Shown here: one piece after another, positions 34,038 through 42,867 of the stretch
How positions within the stretch are numbered: position 1 is the stretch's first letter
Layout of the letters: each line of letters starts with the position of its first letter
Origin: UBA7985 sp965661545
Lineage (GTDB): Bacteria; Pseudomonadota; Alphaproteobacteria; UBA7985
Length of the DNA: 64,000 nucleotides
Direction: 5' to 3'
Assembly: GCA_965661545.1 (NCBI GenBank)
Contig: CBFIEF010000009.1
Location: 1-64,000 of the forward strand
Made by a program: the position numbers and the translations under genes
The notes under the pieces: model-generated
The model's input: only the letters and a program-made list of their open reading frames with translations
Told to the model about the DNA's origin: nothing
The model's database searches: none

Positions 34038-35085
34038 GGGCACGCCCTGCACGTGGATGCGGGGCGGAACGTCCAAAGGCGGGTATTTCCTCGCCGCTGA
34101 CTTGCCCGCTGACACAGCCGCGCGTGACGAGTTCCTGCTCGCCGTCATGGGCTCGCCCGATCCGTTGCAGATCGACGGCATGGGCGGCGGGGATCCGCTG
34201 CGGTCCAAGGTTGCGGTGGTGCGGAAATCAGCGCGCCCCGGCGTCGATGTCGATTACCTGTTCCTGCAAGTCATGGTGGATCAGGCCATTGTCACCGACG
34301 CCCAAAACTGCGGCAACATCCTCGCAGGCGTTGGTCCGTTCGCGATTGAGCGCGGCTTGATCGCGGCGCAGGATGGGGAGACCCCCGTCACCATCTTTAT
34401 GGAAAACACCGGACAGACCGCCCGCGCGACCATTCAGACCCCGAACCGCCAGCCGATATATGCCGGCGACACCGCCATCGATGGCGTCCCCGGCACGGCT
34501 GCGCCCATTCCGCTGCTGTTCAGCGATACCGCCGGCTCGTCCTGTGGCGCGCTGTTGCCGACGGGCAGGGTGGTGGACGTGGTTGAGGGCGTGGCGTGTA
34601 CGCTGATCGACAACGGCATGCCGTGCGTGATCATGGACGCCGCCGACTTTGGCATCACCGGGACGGAAAGCCGGGAGACGCTGGACGCTGATACGGGCTT
34701 GAAGGCAAAGCTGGAGGCCATCCGGCTGATTGTTGGGCCGATGATGAACCTCGGCGATGTGGCGGAGAAGTCCGTGCCAAAGATGACGCTGGTCTCCGCG
34801 CCCACCAACGGCGGCGCGATCTCCACCCGCTCGTTTATCCCCCATCGGTGCCACGCCACCATTGGCGTGCTGGCCGCTGTGACCGTGGCGACCGCCGCGA
34901 CACTGCCGGGGTCGCCTTCGCAGCGGTTGGCGCGCATGCCGAGCGGGCGCGCGCTGGCTGTGGGGGTTGAGCAGCCCAGCGGCATCACCGAAGCCGCGCT
35001 GGTGCTGGACGAGGCCGGGGCCGTGACCCAGGCCGGGATCATCCGCACAGCGCGCAAGTTGATGGAAGGGCGCGTGTTCCCGTGA
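34030..35085 (+). CDS. galD: 4-oxalomesaconate tautomerase (PrpF family)
   Basis: A 351-residue PrpF/DUF453-family isomerase, GalD, which converts the keto and enol forms of 4-oxalomesaconate so that GalB can act. It starts with the family hallmark CTWMRGGTSKGGYFLAADLP. Further conserved parts are DPLQIDGMGGGDPLRSKVA near residue 42 and QNCGNILAGVGPFAIERGL near residue 94. The GC content is visibly higher than in the neighbouring transporter genes. The PrpF assignment to GalD rather than aconitate isomerase follows from the operon. Confidence 0.83.
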   Translation: MSEGTPCTWMRGGTSKGGYFLAADLPADTAARDEFLLAVMGSPDPLQIDGMGGGDPLRSKVAVVRKSARPGVDVDYLFLQVMVDQAIVTDAQNCGNILAGVGPFAIERGLIAAQDGETPVTIFMENTGQTARATIQTPNRQPIYAGDTAIDGVPGTAAPIPLLFSDTAGSSCGALLPTGRVVDVVEGVACTLIDNGMPCVIMDAADFGITGTESRETLDADTGLKAKLEAIRLIVGPMMNLGDVAEKSVPKMTLVSAPTNGGAISTRSFIPHRCHATIGVLAAVTVATAATLPGSPSQRLARMPSGRALAVGVEQPSGITEAALVLDEAGAVTQAGIIRTARKLMEGRVFP

Positions 35086-35175
35086 CCCGCGCTCCCCTGA
35101 TGACCTGCCGCACCCCTATAATCCCTCGACCCAAGCCGTTCCCGCTGTGTTTTGCGGGGAAAGGAAAGCGCTGAT

Positions 35176-36048
35176 ATGACCATGGATCCCGATTACCTGC
35201 CGTTTCACCCCAATCCCAAGAAGCCCGACTTTGTCCCGCCCGCGGGCGCGGTTGACGCGCACTGCCATGTTTTTGGCCCGGCGGTCGAGTTTCCCTATCA
35301 CCCGGCGCGGAAGTACACGCCCTGTGACGCGGGCAAGGACCAGCTGTTTGCCCTGCGCGACCATCTGGGGTTCAGCCGGAATGTGATTGTGCAGGCGTCG
35401 TGCCACGGGCCGGACAACCGGGCGTTGGTGGATGCGTTGACGGCAGCAGGAGAGTTGGCGCGCGGCGTCGCCTTTGTCCGCCATGACGTGACCGAGGGCG
35501 AGTTGGAGTGGATGGACGCCGCCGGGGTGCGCGCGGTTCGCTTTAACTTCCTCAAGCGTCTGGTCGACTCAACCCCGCGCGAGCACTACATGAAAATCGT
35601 GGAGAAGATCGCCAAACTCGGCTGGCACATCGTGGTGTATTTTGAAGCCAACGAGCTGCACGAGATCGAAGGCTTCCTGCGCGACCTGCCGACCACTGTG
35701 GTAATCGACCACTTGGGCCGGCCCGATGTCGAAAACGGGATCGACCACCCCGACTACCTGCGGATCAAGCGGATGATGGAAGACGAGAAGTTCTGGATCA
35801 AAGTCTCCTGTCCCGAACGCCTCACCAAAGCCGGACCGCCGTATGATGATGTGCTCCCCTTTGGGCGAGACATGGTCGAGAGCTTCCCCGACCGCGTGCT
35901 ATGGGGCACAGACTGGCCCCACCCCAACATGAAATCCCACGCCCCCGACGACGGATTACTGGTCGACCGCATCCCACTGATCGCCACAACCGAGGTGCTA
36001 CAGCGCAAGCTGCTGATCGATAATCCAATGCGGTTGTATTGGGGTTAG
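35176..36048 (+). CDS. ligI: 2-pyrone-4,6-dicarboxylate lactonase
   Basis: A 290-residue amidohydrolase-superfamily protein that opens 2-pyrone-4,6-dicarboxylate to 4-oxalomesaconate. Family landmarks are GAVDAHCHVFGP near residue 23, HPARKYTP near residue 40, the strand VVIDHLGRPDV near residue 175 and the C-terminal WGTDWPHPNM with the catalytic aspartate near residue 245. ATG at 35176 gives the usual length and follows GGAAAGCGC. It is last in the operon, 90 bp after galD. PDC lactonase indicates that the source compound is a 4,5-cleaved protocatechuate or gallate-type aromatic. Confidence 0.88.
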   Translation: MTMDPDYLPFHPNPKKPDFVPPAGAVDAHCHVFGPAVEFPYHPARKYTPCDAGKDQLFALRDHLGFSRNVIVQASCHGPDNRALVDALTAAGELARGVAFVRHDVTEGELEWMDAAGVRAVRFNFLKRLVDSTPREHYMKIVEKIAKLGWHIVVYFEANELHEIEGFLRDLPTTVVIDHLGRPDVENGIDHPDYLRIKRMMEDEKFWIKVSCPERLTKAGPPYDDVLPFGRDMVESFPDRVLWGTDWPHPNMKSHAPDDGLLVDRIPLIATTEVLQRKLLIDNPMRLYWG

Positions 36049-36066
36049 ATTTACGTACGGGTGCTA

Positions 36067-36426
36067 CTAGCGTTTGTTGGACTCTGCTTGATTAAGAATA
36101 TTCTGAAAGTGAAGGCCAACCTGTCTCGCAAGTTCAACAGGAACCGCGTTACCGATTTGAGTATACTTCGGTACTTCTCGGTCAAAGTTTCCTTCCCTAG
36201 GGTTGCCTGCGCGCCGCAGTCCCCCTGTTGTTCGTTTGCCAGCAAATTCATACCAGTCAGGAAACATTTGTAGCCTAGCCCATTCTCGAACAGTCAACGA
36301 GCGGGGTTGCGAGTAGTGAACATAGTCATCCGCCAACGAAGTTGGCTTTCGAACTCTTCTTTTTGATGATTGGTAAGCGGTGGTTTCGGCATTATTCTTC
36401 CGGTAAGCGCGGTTTTCCGACGCTAT
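36067..36426 (-). pseudogene. dcm: C-terminal remnant of a DNA (cytosine-5)-methyltransferase
   Basis: About 119 open codons that match only the C-terminal end of a Dcm-type enzyme: motif IX/target-region end RSLTVREWARLQMFPDWYEF and motif X YTQIGNAVPVELARQVG. The catalytic PCQ and ENV motifs are missing. The frame is closed upstream by a stop at 36427-36429 and by further stops before that, so the 5' two thirds are gone. The stretch is distinctly AT-rich compared with ligI and the genes after it, a sign of foreign origin. A TTG at 36336 could start an 89-residue peptide, but it would not be an active enzyme. Confidence 0.8.
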
Positions 36427-36459
36427 CTACAATTGATCGACCCAACTTATCAAGATTCC

Positions 36460-36804
36460 TTATGACAATAAATCACTCCCTAATTGAGTGCAAAACTCCA
36501 CATGCCGCAAAACCACACCATCAAAATACACCTCATAGAACCCCGGCAGCAGGTCACGTGACTCATAGCGGGCCGGGGAGGCCATGGCTTGGTCTAGGTC
36601 GGCTTGGGTGAGGTAATCGACCTCTAGGATGAGCGGGATGTTGGGGCCTTTGTCGTCGGACTTGGTGCCATAGAGGACGCGGACGCGGTGGGCGCCTTCG
36701 AAGGCTTCCCACAGGGGGCGCAAGGTGTTTTCGACGTAGGCCCGCATCGCGGTCTTTTGCCCCGGCTTTACCGTTCCTTCGAATATCGCGAGTTTTGTGA
36801 TCAT
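36460..36804 (-). CDS. Small EthD/dimeric alpha-beta barrel-like protein
   Basis: A 114-residue protein starting MITKLAIFEGTVKPGQ. The pattern of strand, helix with NTLRPLWEAFEGA, strand RVRVLYG and a second alpha/beta unit (LEVDYLTQADLDQAMASPAR) resembles ferredoxin-like dimeric alpha-beta barrel proteins such as EthD. These often help in oxidative catabolism. It is in the same direction as the LLM/ALDH operon but separated from it by 273 bp of repeats, so co-transcription is uncertain. The extreme C terminus lies next to the AT-rich scar and may have been altered by it. Function unknown. Confidence 0.6.
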   Translation of the reverse strand: MITKLAIFEGTVKPGQKTAMRAYVENTLRPLWEAFEGAHRVRVLYGTKSDDKGPNIPLILEVDYLTQADLDQAMASPARYESRDLLPGFYEVYFDGVVLRHVEFCTQLGSDLLS

Positions 36805-36885
36805 GTTGGCTTTCCGAGCGTTGGGGATGCTTGGGGGTGTGCTTGCGCGCGTGTGTTGGGTTGCGTGCGGCGATGGTGCGGTGGG

Positions 36886-37066
36886 GCTTGAGTGGGTTGG
36901 CCCCCTTCGATAAAACCGCTTCGCGGCCACTCAGGGAGGGCTTGTCTTGGTTGCGCGCAGTCACTCAGGGAGGGCTTGAGTGTGGTGGGTCCCCTTCGAT
37001 ACAACCGCTTCGCGGTCACTCAGGGAGGGTTTGAGTGTGGTTGCTTCGCGGCCACTTAGGGAGGGC
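36886..37066. repeat. Hairpin-bearing interspersed repeat units
   Basis: Three related units can be lined up: 36886-36940, 36974-37028 and a shortened one at 37029-37065, plus a fragment at 36961-36978. Each complete unit contains CCCCTTCGATA, then CCGCTTCGCGG (a 4-bp hairpin with 3-nt loop) and ends CACTCAGGGAGGG. They fill the gap between the small EthD-like gene and the TPP enzyme. They look like REP-type elements; a copy elsewhere in the window was not found. Confidence 0.75.
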
Positions 37067-37077
37067 CGGAGGGTGGG

Positions 37078-38766
37078 TTAGCCGCCTCGGTGTTTGAAGC
37101 TGTCGCGGCGGAAGGAATAGAGCGCGTTGGGATCGACGGCGACGTCAACCACCGCTGGCTTGCCACAGGCCAAGGCCGCCTCGACCGCGCCCGCCACGTC
37201 CGATAACCGATCCGCCCGGAACCCAGCAGCGCCATAGAGCTCGGCGGCTTGGGCAAAGTCGGGGGAGGTGATGTCGGCGCCGATGTAGCGCTCGCCGAAG
37301 AAATCGCGCTGGTACGCCTTTTCCGCGCCCCAACACTGGTTGTTCAAGACGACTGTCACCGTGTTCAGGCCGTAATCCACCGCCGTGCTCAGCTCCGAAA
37401 TGGTCATGCCAAAGCCGCCGTCGCCCATGAAGCTGACAACGGGCCGCTCGGGCCGGGCCGCCTTGATCCCCAACCCGCAGGCAAAGGAAAAGCCAACCAG
37501 ACCGAAGTCCAGCGGCGTAAACAGGCTGCGTGGATGGTGGTAGTTGAGCGCGTCGGTCGCTTGCAGGCACAGCGTCCCCGCATCCATGGTGATGGCCGCA
37601 TCCTCGGGCAACACACCGCGCAAGGTCTTGAACAGCCCCGAAGGCTGTGTCGGGTGGGACATATCCGCGTCCGCGTCGCGCTTGGCGAGGTAGGCCTGAC
37701 GCTCGGTCTGGAACCCGCTCACCCACGCATCCGCCGCAGCGCGGCTTTGGAGGGCGGAGACAGCGTCGGCGAGTTGCTGCGCGGCCGTCGGCGCATCGGC
37801 CCAGATGCCCAGCGTGATCGGGAAGAAGCGGCCAATGGCGGTCGGCTCAAGCTCAATCTGGATGATCTTCGCGTCGCGGTTGATGTTGTCGTAGCTGTAA
37901 AAGGTCGAGTTGAAGCCCAGTCGCGTCCCCAGTGCGAGGATGACGTCGGCTTCCTTAACCAGTCGAGACGCCACCGGATTGCCGCGCGGCCCCATCTGGC
38001 CCGCATTGAGCGGATGGGCAAAGGGGATGCCGTCGCCGTGCCCGGGCGCGCTGACCAGCGGGCAGTTCAGCGCCTTTGCCAGCGCGATGGCTTGGTCGTG
38101 GCCCAGCGTGTTCTTGATCCCGCCGCCGGTAACGATCACCGGCTGACGCGCCCCGGTGAGCAGGCTGGCCGCCTGTGCGATGGCGTCGGGGTGCGCGCCG
38201 GGCAGGTGGAAGCTGCGATACTGATCCGGCGTCTGCATCGGCATCTCGAACTCAGCCTGACCAGAGAGCACATCGCGCGGCAGGTTAAGCTGCACGGGCC
38301 CTTTGCGCGGGGTCATGGCGGTGCGGAAAGCCTCGCGAAACAGCTCGGGCACGCGGTCGGTGGAGGGGGCGGTCCATGTCTTCTTCGTCACCGGCGTGAA
38401 AACCGACTGCTGGTCGACTTCTTGGAACGCGTCCCGGTAGACGTGCTGGGAGGACAGGGCGCCGGCGATGCTGACCACGGGAGAAAACGCGGCCTTGGCC
38501 TGGCTCAACCCCGTGACAAGGTTGGTCGCGCCCGGTCCGTTCTGACCGGCAAGAATGACGCCCGGATCGCCGGAAACACGCGCGTAGCCGTCGGCCATGT
38601 GGGTGCCTGTGCGCTCGTCACGGACGCCGATGAAGTTGATCTCGGACGCGTCATAGAGCGCATCAAACAGCTCCATCGTCGCTGAACCAATGAGGCCGAA
38701 GACATGGCGGGTGCCTTCAGCGCGGAGTGCCTCGACGGCGGCTTGACCGCCAGAAAGTTTGGTCAC
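37078..38766 (-). CDS. Thiamine diphosphate-dependent enzyme (acetolactate synthase/Xsc-like)
   Basis: A 562-residue ThDP enzyme. The N-terminal domain holds the cofactor-activating glutamate in RDERTGTHMADGYAR near residue 50, the middle domain binds nucleotide or is structural (VIVTGGGIKNTLG), and the C-terminal domain has the ThDP/Mg motif GDGGFGMTISELSTA through VVLNNQCWGAEK. The NQCWGAEKAYQRDFF region resembles sulfoacetaldehyde acetyltransferase more than true acetolactate synthase. The substrate is therefore uncertain; an aldehyde or 2-oxoacid from the operon's pathway is likely. It overlaps the upstream hydrolase gene by 4 bp. Confidence 0.78.
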   Translation of the reverse strand: MTKLSGGQAAVEALRAEGTRHVFGLIGSATMELFDALYDASEINFIGVRDERTGTHMADGYARVSGDPGVILAGQNGPGATNLVTGLSQAKAAFSPVVSIAGALSSQHVYRDAFQEVDQQSVFTPVTKKTWTAPSTDRVPELFREAFRTAMTPRKGPVQLNLPRDVLSGQAEFEMPMQTPDQYRSFHLPGAHPDAIAQAASLLTGARQPVIVTGGGIKNTLGHDQAIALAKALNCPLVSAPGHGDGIPFAHPLNAGQMGPRGNPVASRLVKEADVILALGTRLGFNSTFYSYDNINRDAKIIQIELEPTAIGRFFPITLGIWADAPTAAQQLADAVSALQSRAAADAWVSGFQTERQAYLAKRDADADMSHPTQPSGLFKTLRGVLPEDAAITMDAGTLCLQATDALNYHHPRSLFTPLDFGLVGFSFACGLGIKAARPERPVVSFMGDGGFGMTISELSTAVDYGLNTVTVVLNNQCWGAEKAYQRDFFGERYIGADITSPDFAQAAELYGAAGFRADRLSDVAGAVEAALACGKPAVVDVAVDPNALYSFRRDSFKHRGG

Positions 38767-39578
38767 GTCAGTGTCCTCTTCAGAAATTCAACCGTGGGGT
38801 CGGTAAAGGCTGCTGGGTCTTCCATCAGGCCCAAGTGCTGCAGGCGCGGGACGATGTGGGTCTCTGCGCCGCTGATCTCATGGGCAATGGCGTGGGCCAT
38901 GGCGGGGGTGGAGCCGCTGTCGTGCTCGCCGGTCATCACGAGCGTGGGCGCGGCGATGGGCTGGGCGGGCTGGATCAACTCTCGCACGCCGTTTGCCAGC
39001 ACCCAGGCGGTCTGCGCGTAGCCCTCTGCATCCACCTGTGCGCGCCATTGGCGGACGCGATCGACGGTGGGGGCGTGGTGGGCGAGGAAGTCGGGCGTGA
39101 ACCAGCGGAGCAGGGCGTCGGGCAGGGTGCTCATCGTCCCTTGCTCCCGCACCTTCGCCGCCCGGTCTTCGACGGCGAGCTGAGCGGCTTCGCCCCGGTC
39201 GTGGGGGCTGTTCAAGATCGCCAGCGCGCTCAGCCGATGCGGGTGATCCAGCGCGAAGCGGCGGTTGATCATGCCGCCGATGGAGAACCCCACCAGCGCG
39301 GCACGGCCAATGCCGGTGGCGTCGAGGAGGCCTGCGATCTGCTGGGCATAGAGCCCGAGTGTCGCGGTGCGCGGCGGTGGTGCGCTCTCCCCATGACCAT
39401 AGAGATCGTAGGACAGCACGGCGAAGTGTGCGCGATAGGCTGCGATCATCGGGTCAAACAGGCGCCGGGACAGGCCCAGACCGTGGATCAGCACCACGGT
39501 CGGCTGTGTTGTCGGATCGCCATGACGCTCGTAGGCGGTGCCATCCAGCGTCATTTCGGTGGAGGGGTGGTCACTCAC
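38763..39578 (-). CDS. Alpha/beta hydrolase
   Basis: A 271-residue alpha/beta hydrolase. Oxyanion region LIHGLGLS near residue 31, nucleophile Ser in GFSIGG near residue 97, acid Asp in TGEHDSGS near 220 and His in LQHLGLME near 248. Relatives include enol-lactone, ester and meta-cleavage hydrolases. It lies 2 bp after the DUF1185 gene and overlaps the ThDP gene by 4 bp, so it is part of one translation-coupled operon. Substrate unknown. Confidence 0.8.
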   Translation of the reverse strand: MSDHPSTEMTLDGTAYERHGDPTTQPTVVLIHGLGLSRRLFDPMIAAYRAHFAVLSYDLYGHGESAPPPRTATLGLYAQQIAGLLDATGIGRAALVGFSIGGMINRRFALDHPHRLSALAILNSPHDRGEAAQLAVEDRAAKVREQGTMSTLPDALLRWFTPDFLAHHAPTVDRVRQWRAQVDAEGYAQTAWVLANGVRELIQPAQPIAAPTLVMTGEHDSGSTPAMAHAIAHEISGAETHIVPRLQHLGLMEDPAAFTDPTVEFLKRTLT

Positions 39579-39580
39579 GC

Positions 39581-40177
39581 TTAGACGCCCGCCGGGTTAT
39601 CGACATCGCGGCCCATTTCTTTGAGGTCGGAATAGCGGTTGCCGATCCGGTGGTTCGGATGCCCGCCCACAGACGCGCCCAAGGCCACAACGATCTCGTC
39701 ATCTGCAGGAGCATCGGGGATGGTCAGGTGGATGGTCTGGTAGTGACTGCGCAGGCCGCCGTCGTCCTTGTGCATCAGCGGGATCATCATCGCCGTGCCC
39801 ATGGCTCCGCGCGTGTTGGTAAAGGCAAGGTAGGACTTGGCGTTGATGGCCTCACGGAACTCGTTGCCGAACCACAGTGTGTGGGTCAGGGCTTGCGCGT
39901 GCTCAACTTCACCGCCCGAACCCACGTTCGAGGCCTTACCGCAGCCCTCGAGCGTGTCACCGACGGTGTCCAGCAGCATCTGTGTCAGCAGCTTTCCCAG
40001 AACCGGGCCGTGCTCACGGATTTCAGGCTGCAGATCCTCGACATAGCCGCGGCCAAACCACGGGTTCCGGATCACAGCCATGGCAGCAACCAGCTTAGTC
40101 GGCGCGTCGAGGACTTTGCCGCCTTCGATGAAAGTGTCTTGGATGTTCAGCAGGGTGCGGCGGATTTCTACGGCCAT
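39581..40177 (-). CDS. Amino acid synthesis family protein (DUF1185)
   Basis: A 198-residue protein of the AA_synth/DUF1185 family. Typical stretches are NPWFGRGYVEDL near residue 38, GKASNVGSGGEVEHAQALTH near residue 80 and a C-terminal VVALGASVGGHPNHRIG. The family name is historical and its biochemical role is unknown; structures suggest a chorismate-mutase-like or small-molecule-binding fold. It lies between an LLM oxidoreductase and a hydrolase, an arrangement I associate with catabolism of amides or heterocycles, which is inference. Confidence 0.75.
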   Translation of the reverse strand: MAVEIRRTLLNIQDTFIEGGKVLDAPTKLVAAMAVIRNPWFGRGYVEDLQPEIREHGPVLGKLLTQMLLDTVGDTLEGCGKASNVGSGGEVEHAQALTHTLWFGNEFREAINAKSYLAFTNTRGAMGTAMMIPLMHKDDGGLRSHYQTIHLTIPDAPADDEIVVALGASVGGHPNHRIGNRYSDLKEMGRDVDNPAGV

Positions 40178-40219
40178 GGTTGGGGTCCTCGTGGGGTGTG
40201 TAACAGGGGGCAGTCGGGT

Positions 40220-41254
40220 TTAGGCTGCGTGCGGCATCACACGCTCGATAAAGGTCGACAGGGAGCGCTTCTGCATGTCCATGTCCAGCCCCATTGAGGC
40301 GTAATAGATATACGCGTCAACGCCGATGTTCTTGTAGGCGACCAGCTTCTCCGCGCATTGCTCAGCGGACCCGAACATCAGGTTTTCTTCCAACGTCGCG
40401 GGGTCATAGCGCATGTTGCCGTCGAGCTGGTCAACCGGCACACGCTCAGGGAAGCCATTGATCACGTCGCCCTTCTTTTGCATCAGGTTGCCGAACTGCC
40501 CCAGCGTATGCCGCAGCGCGCCCAGCGCAAGCTGGCGATCAGCTTCGTTCTCATAGACCGCCGAGTGGCGCATCATTGCGAACTTACCGGTGTAAGGGGT
40601 GCCAGCCTTGACGATGGCGTCGTCGAGCTGCTCCCGATACTTTTCAGCTTCGGCAAAGGGCATGGTCAGCGGCCAGCTCATGATATTCGCATTGTTGGCA
40701 ACGGCGTAGTCAAAGGTAATGGGCGAGCGCGCAGCGACCCACAGCGGAACATCGTCTTGCACAGGCTTGGGACAGGCGGTGGAGGAGGGGAACTGCCAGA
40801 AGCGGCCATTGTGCTCCACATCCCCGGCCCACAGCTGTTTGATCAGCGGCAGCATTTCCTGCATATACTGCCAGGAATCCTTCTGCTCCAGCCCCGGCTT
40901 CATCCGGTCGAACTCACGCTGGTAAGCACCGGACCCCAAACCCAGCTCGAGCCTGCCATCGGACAACACATCCAGCAGAGCCGCTTCGCCAGCGAGGTTT
41001 ATAGGGTGCCAGTAGGAGGCGTTGGCAACCCCGCAGCCCAGCCGCATGTTCTTGGTAATGCCCGCCCACCAGGTCAAAATCTGGAACGGGTTCGGCGCGA
41101 TGGTCATCTCCAGCGCGTGATGCTCAGCGGCCCAAGCGATCTCGAAGCCAGCATCGTCCGCCATGCGGATCATATCTTCGACGTGGTGGCGGACTTCCCT
41201 GATCGATGTGTCGGTGGAGGTGCGCTCTAAGTTGATGGCGAGATGGAATTTCAC
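40220..41254 (-). CDS. LLM-class flavin-dependent oxidoreductase (module 1)
   Basis: A 344-residue bacterial luciferase-like monooxygenase that uses reduced flavin supplied by a separate reductase. Barrel features are AWAAEHHALEMTIAP near residue 40, RLGCGVANASYWHPINLAGE near residue 72 and SDGRLELGLGSGAYQREFDR near residue 97. It is second in the operon, 19 bp after the aldehyde dehydrogenase. No flavin reductase is present in the module. It shares overall fold but only limited similarity with the LLM protein at 46088-47137. Confidence 0.82.
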   Translation of the reverse strand: MKFHLAINLERTSTDTSIREVRHHVEDMIRMADDAGFEIAWAAEHHALEMTIAPNPFQILTWWAGITKNMRLGCGVANASYWHPINLAGEAALLDVLSDGRLELGLGSGAYQREFDRMKPGLEQKDSWQYMQEMLPLIKQLWAGDVEHNGRFWQFPSSTACPKPVQDDVPLWVAARSPITFDYAVANNANIMSWPLTMPFAEAEKYREQLDDAIVKAGTPYTGKFAMMRHSAVYENEADRQLALGALRHTLGQFGNLMQKKGDVINGFPERVPVDQLDGNMRYDPATLEENLMFGSAEQCAEKLVAYKNIGVDAYIYYASMGLDMDMQKRSLSTFIERVMPHAA

Positions 41255-41273
41255 AGTTTCAATCCACTTCGGC

Positions 41274-42752
41274 TTAACGGGGTTGGAACGGGGATGAGAG
41301 CGGCTCGTCGGAGAGGTTCATCCAGACGGTCTTGGGCCGCGTATAGTCGTACATCGCCTGCATCCCCGCTTCACGGCCATAGCCGGACATCTTCTCGCCA
41401 CCAAAGGCAGCAATCGGGGAAATCGCGCGGTAGGTGTTCACCCACACGATGCCAGCGCGGATGCGCCGCGCCATGCGGATCGAGCGCGCGCTGTCGCGGG
41501 TAAAGATCCCAGCGGCCAAGCCGTGCTCAGACTGGTTCGCCAGCGCCAGAACGTGCGCTTCGTCCTTGAAACGCTGAACGGTTAAGACCGGGCCAAAAAG
41601 CTCCGTGTCCACAATGTCGAGCGATGGGTCAGGCGCTTCGATGATCGTGGGCTGGAAGTACTGCGTGCTCAGGCCTTCGGGCTGCTGCCCCCCCGTCAGG
41701 ACGGTTCCACCCTGATCGACAGCGGTTTGTATCTGCTGTTGGATGTGGCTGACTTGGGCGGTGGTGCACAGGGGCCCCATTTCGGTTTCGTCGGCCATCG
41801 GGTCGCCAATCCGGATGCCCTTGGCCGTTGCGATCATTCGCTCGAGGAAAGCGTCGGCAATGCCTTCTTGCAAGAACAAGCGAGACCCGGCCACGCAGCT
41901 TTGCCCCGATGCGCCAAAGATCCCGGCGACGGAGCCATTTACCGCGCTTTCCAGATTGGCGTCGTCAAAGACGATGAACGGTGACTTGCCGCCCAGTTCC
42001 AGCGAGAGCGCTGCGTAGTTATTTGCTGTATTCCTGATGACATGCGCGGCCGCTTTCGGACCACCAGTAAAAGCAACACGGGCGACCAGCGGATGACTGG
42101 TTAACACCCGGCCACAGGGCTCTCCGTGACCGGTTACAATATTCACTACGCCGTCGGGGATGCCTGCTTGGGCAACCAGCTTACCAAACTCCAGCAGCGG
42201 CGTTGACGCTTCCTCACTGGCCTTCAGCACAATGGTGTTGCCAGCGGCCAGTGCGGGACCGATCTTCACCGCGCTGAGGAACATCTGTGAGTTCCACGGA
42301 ATCACGGCAGCGACGACGCCTAGTGGCTCACGGTCCGTAAACACGAACATGTCGGGCTTATCGATGGGCAGGGTCTCGCCGCTGATCTTGTCAGCCGCTC
42401 CCGCGAAAAAATGAAAGTATTCAGCGATGTACTTCGCTTGCCACGCTGTTTCCTTGAACATCTTGCCCGTGTCGCGGGTTTCGATGCGGCCAAGGTGTTC
42501 TGAGTTCGCGGCCAACAGGTCACCCAGCTTGCCCAGTAGCTTGCCGCGCTGAGATGGCGTCATGCTGGCCCAAGGACCATCAGTCTGCGCGTGGTGTGCG
42601 GCTCTGACTGCGGTGTCAACGTCGGCTTCAGTGGCTTCGGGGATTGTGGCCCAGGGTGTGTTGGTGGATGGATCGACAGTCTCAAACTGTCCGCCATCGC
42701 TGGCACCAACCCATTGGCCCCCAATCAACATTTTATAGGCTTCAAGCGACAC
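41274..42752 (-). CDS. Aldehyde dehydrogenase (module 1)
   Basis: A 492-residue NAD(P)-dependent aldehyde dehydrogenase. Catalytic Glu is in LSLELGGKSPF near residue 255 and Cys in GASGQSCVAGSRLF near residue 290; the substrate-side motif VIPWNSQMF is near residue 153. GTG at 42752 is preferred as start because GGAGG lies about 9 nt upstream and the protein then begins MSLEAYKMLIGGQW like relatives; a longer frame reaches 42833. It is the first gene of the operon and is divergent from a LysR regulator 115 bp away. Substrate unknown. Confidence 0.82.
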   Translation of the reverse strand: MSLEAYKMLIGGQWVGASDGGQFETVDPSTNTPWATIPEATEADVDTAVRAAHHAQTDGPWASMTPSQRGKLLGKLGDLLAANSEHLGRIETRDTGKMFKETAWQAKYIAEYFHFFAGAADKISGETLPIDKPDMFVFTDREPLGVVAAVIPWNSQMFLSAVKIGPALAAGNTIVLKASEEASTPLLEFGKLVAQAGIPDGVVNIVTGHGEPCGRVLTSHPLVARVAFTGGPKAAAHVIRNTANNYAALSLELGGKSPFIVFDDANLESAVNGSVAGIFGASGQSCVAGSRLFLQEGIADAFLERMIATAKGIRIGDPMADETEMGPLCTTAQVSHIQQQIQTAVDQGGTVLTGGQQPEGLSTQYFQPTIIEAPDPSLDIVDTELFGPVLTVQRFKDEAHVLALANQSEHGLAAGIFTRDSARSIRMARRIRAGIVWVNTYRAISPIAAFGGEKMSGYGREAGMQAMYDYTRPKTVWMNLSDEPLSSPFQPR

Positions 42753-42867
42753 AGCGCAGTTCCTCCCCAACACAGCGTTTCTATAAGGTCTTTCTAAAAC
42801 AATGCGATCCTGTAAGAAATTGAAATTAATCATGGTTTAAATTCGAAAAATATGAATTATTGGGACC

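Noticed and set aside
36886..37066. CRISPR array
   Set aside because: Units are few, unequal and nearly adjacent, with no unique spacers of constant size and no cas genes.
37249..38685. 478-codon plus-strand frame over the ThDP enzyme gene
   Set aside because: Antisense shadow; the minus strand carries intact ThDP motifs over the same bases.
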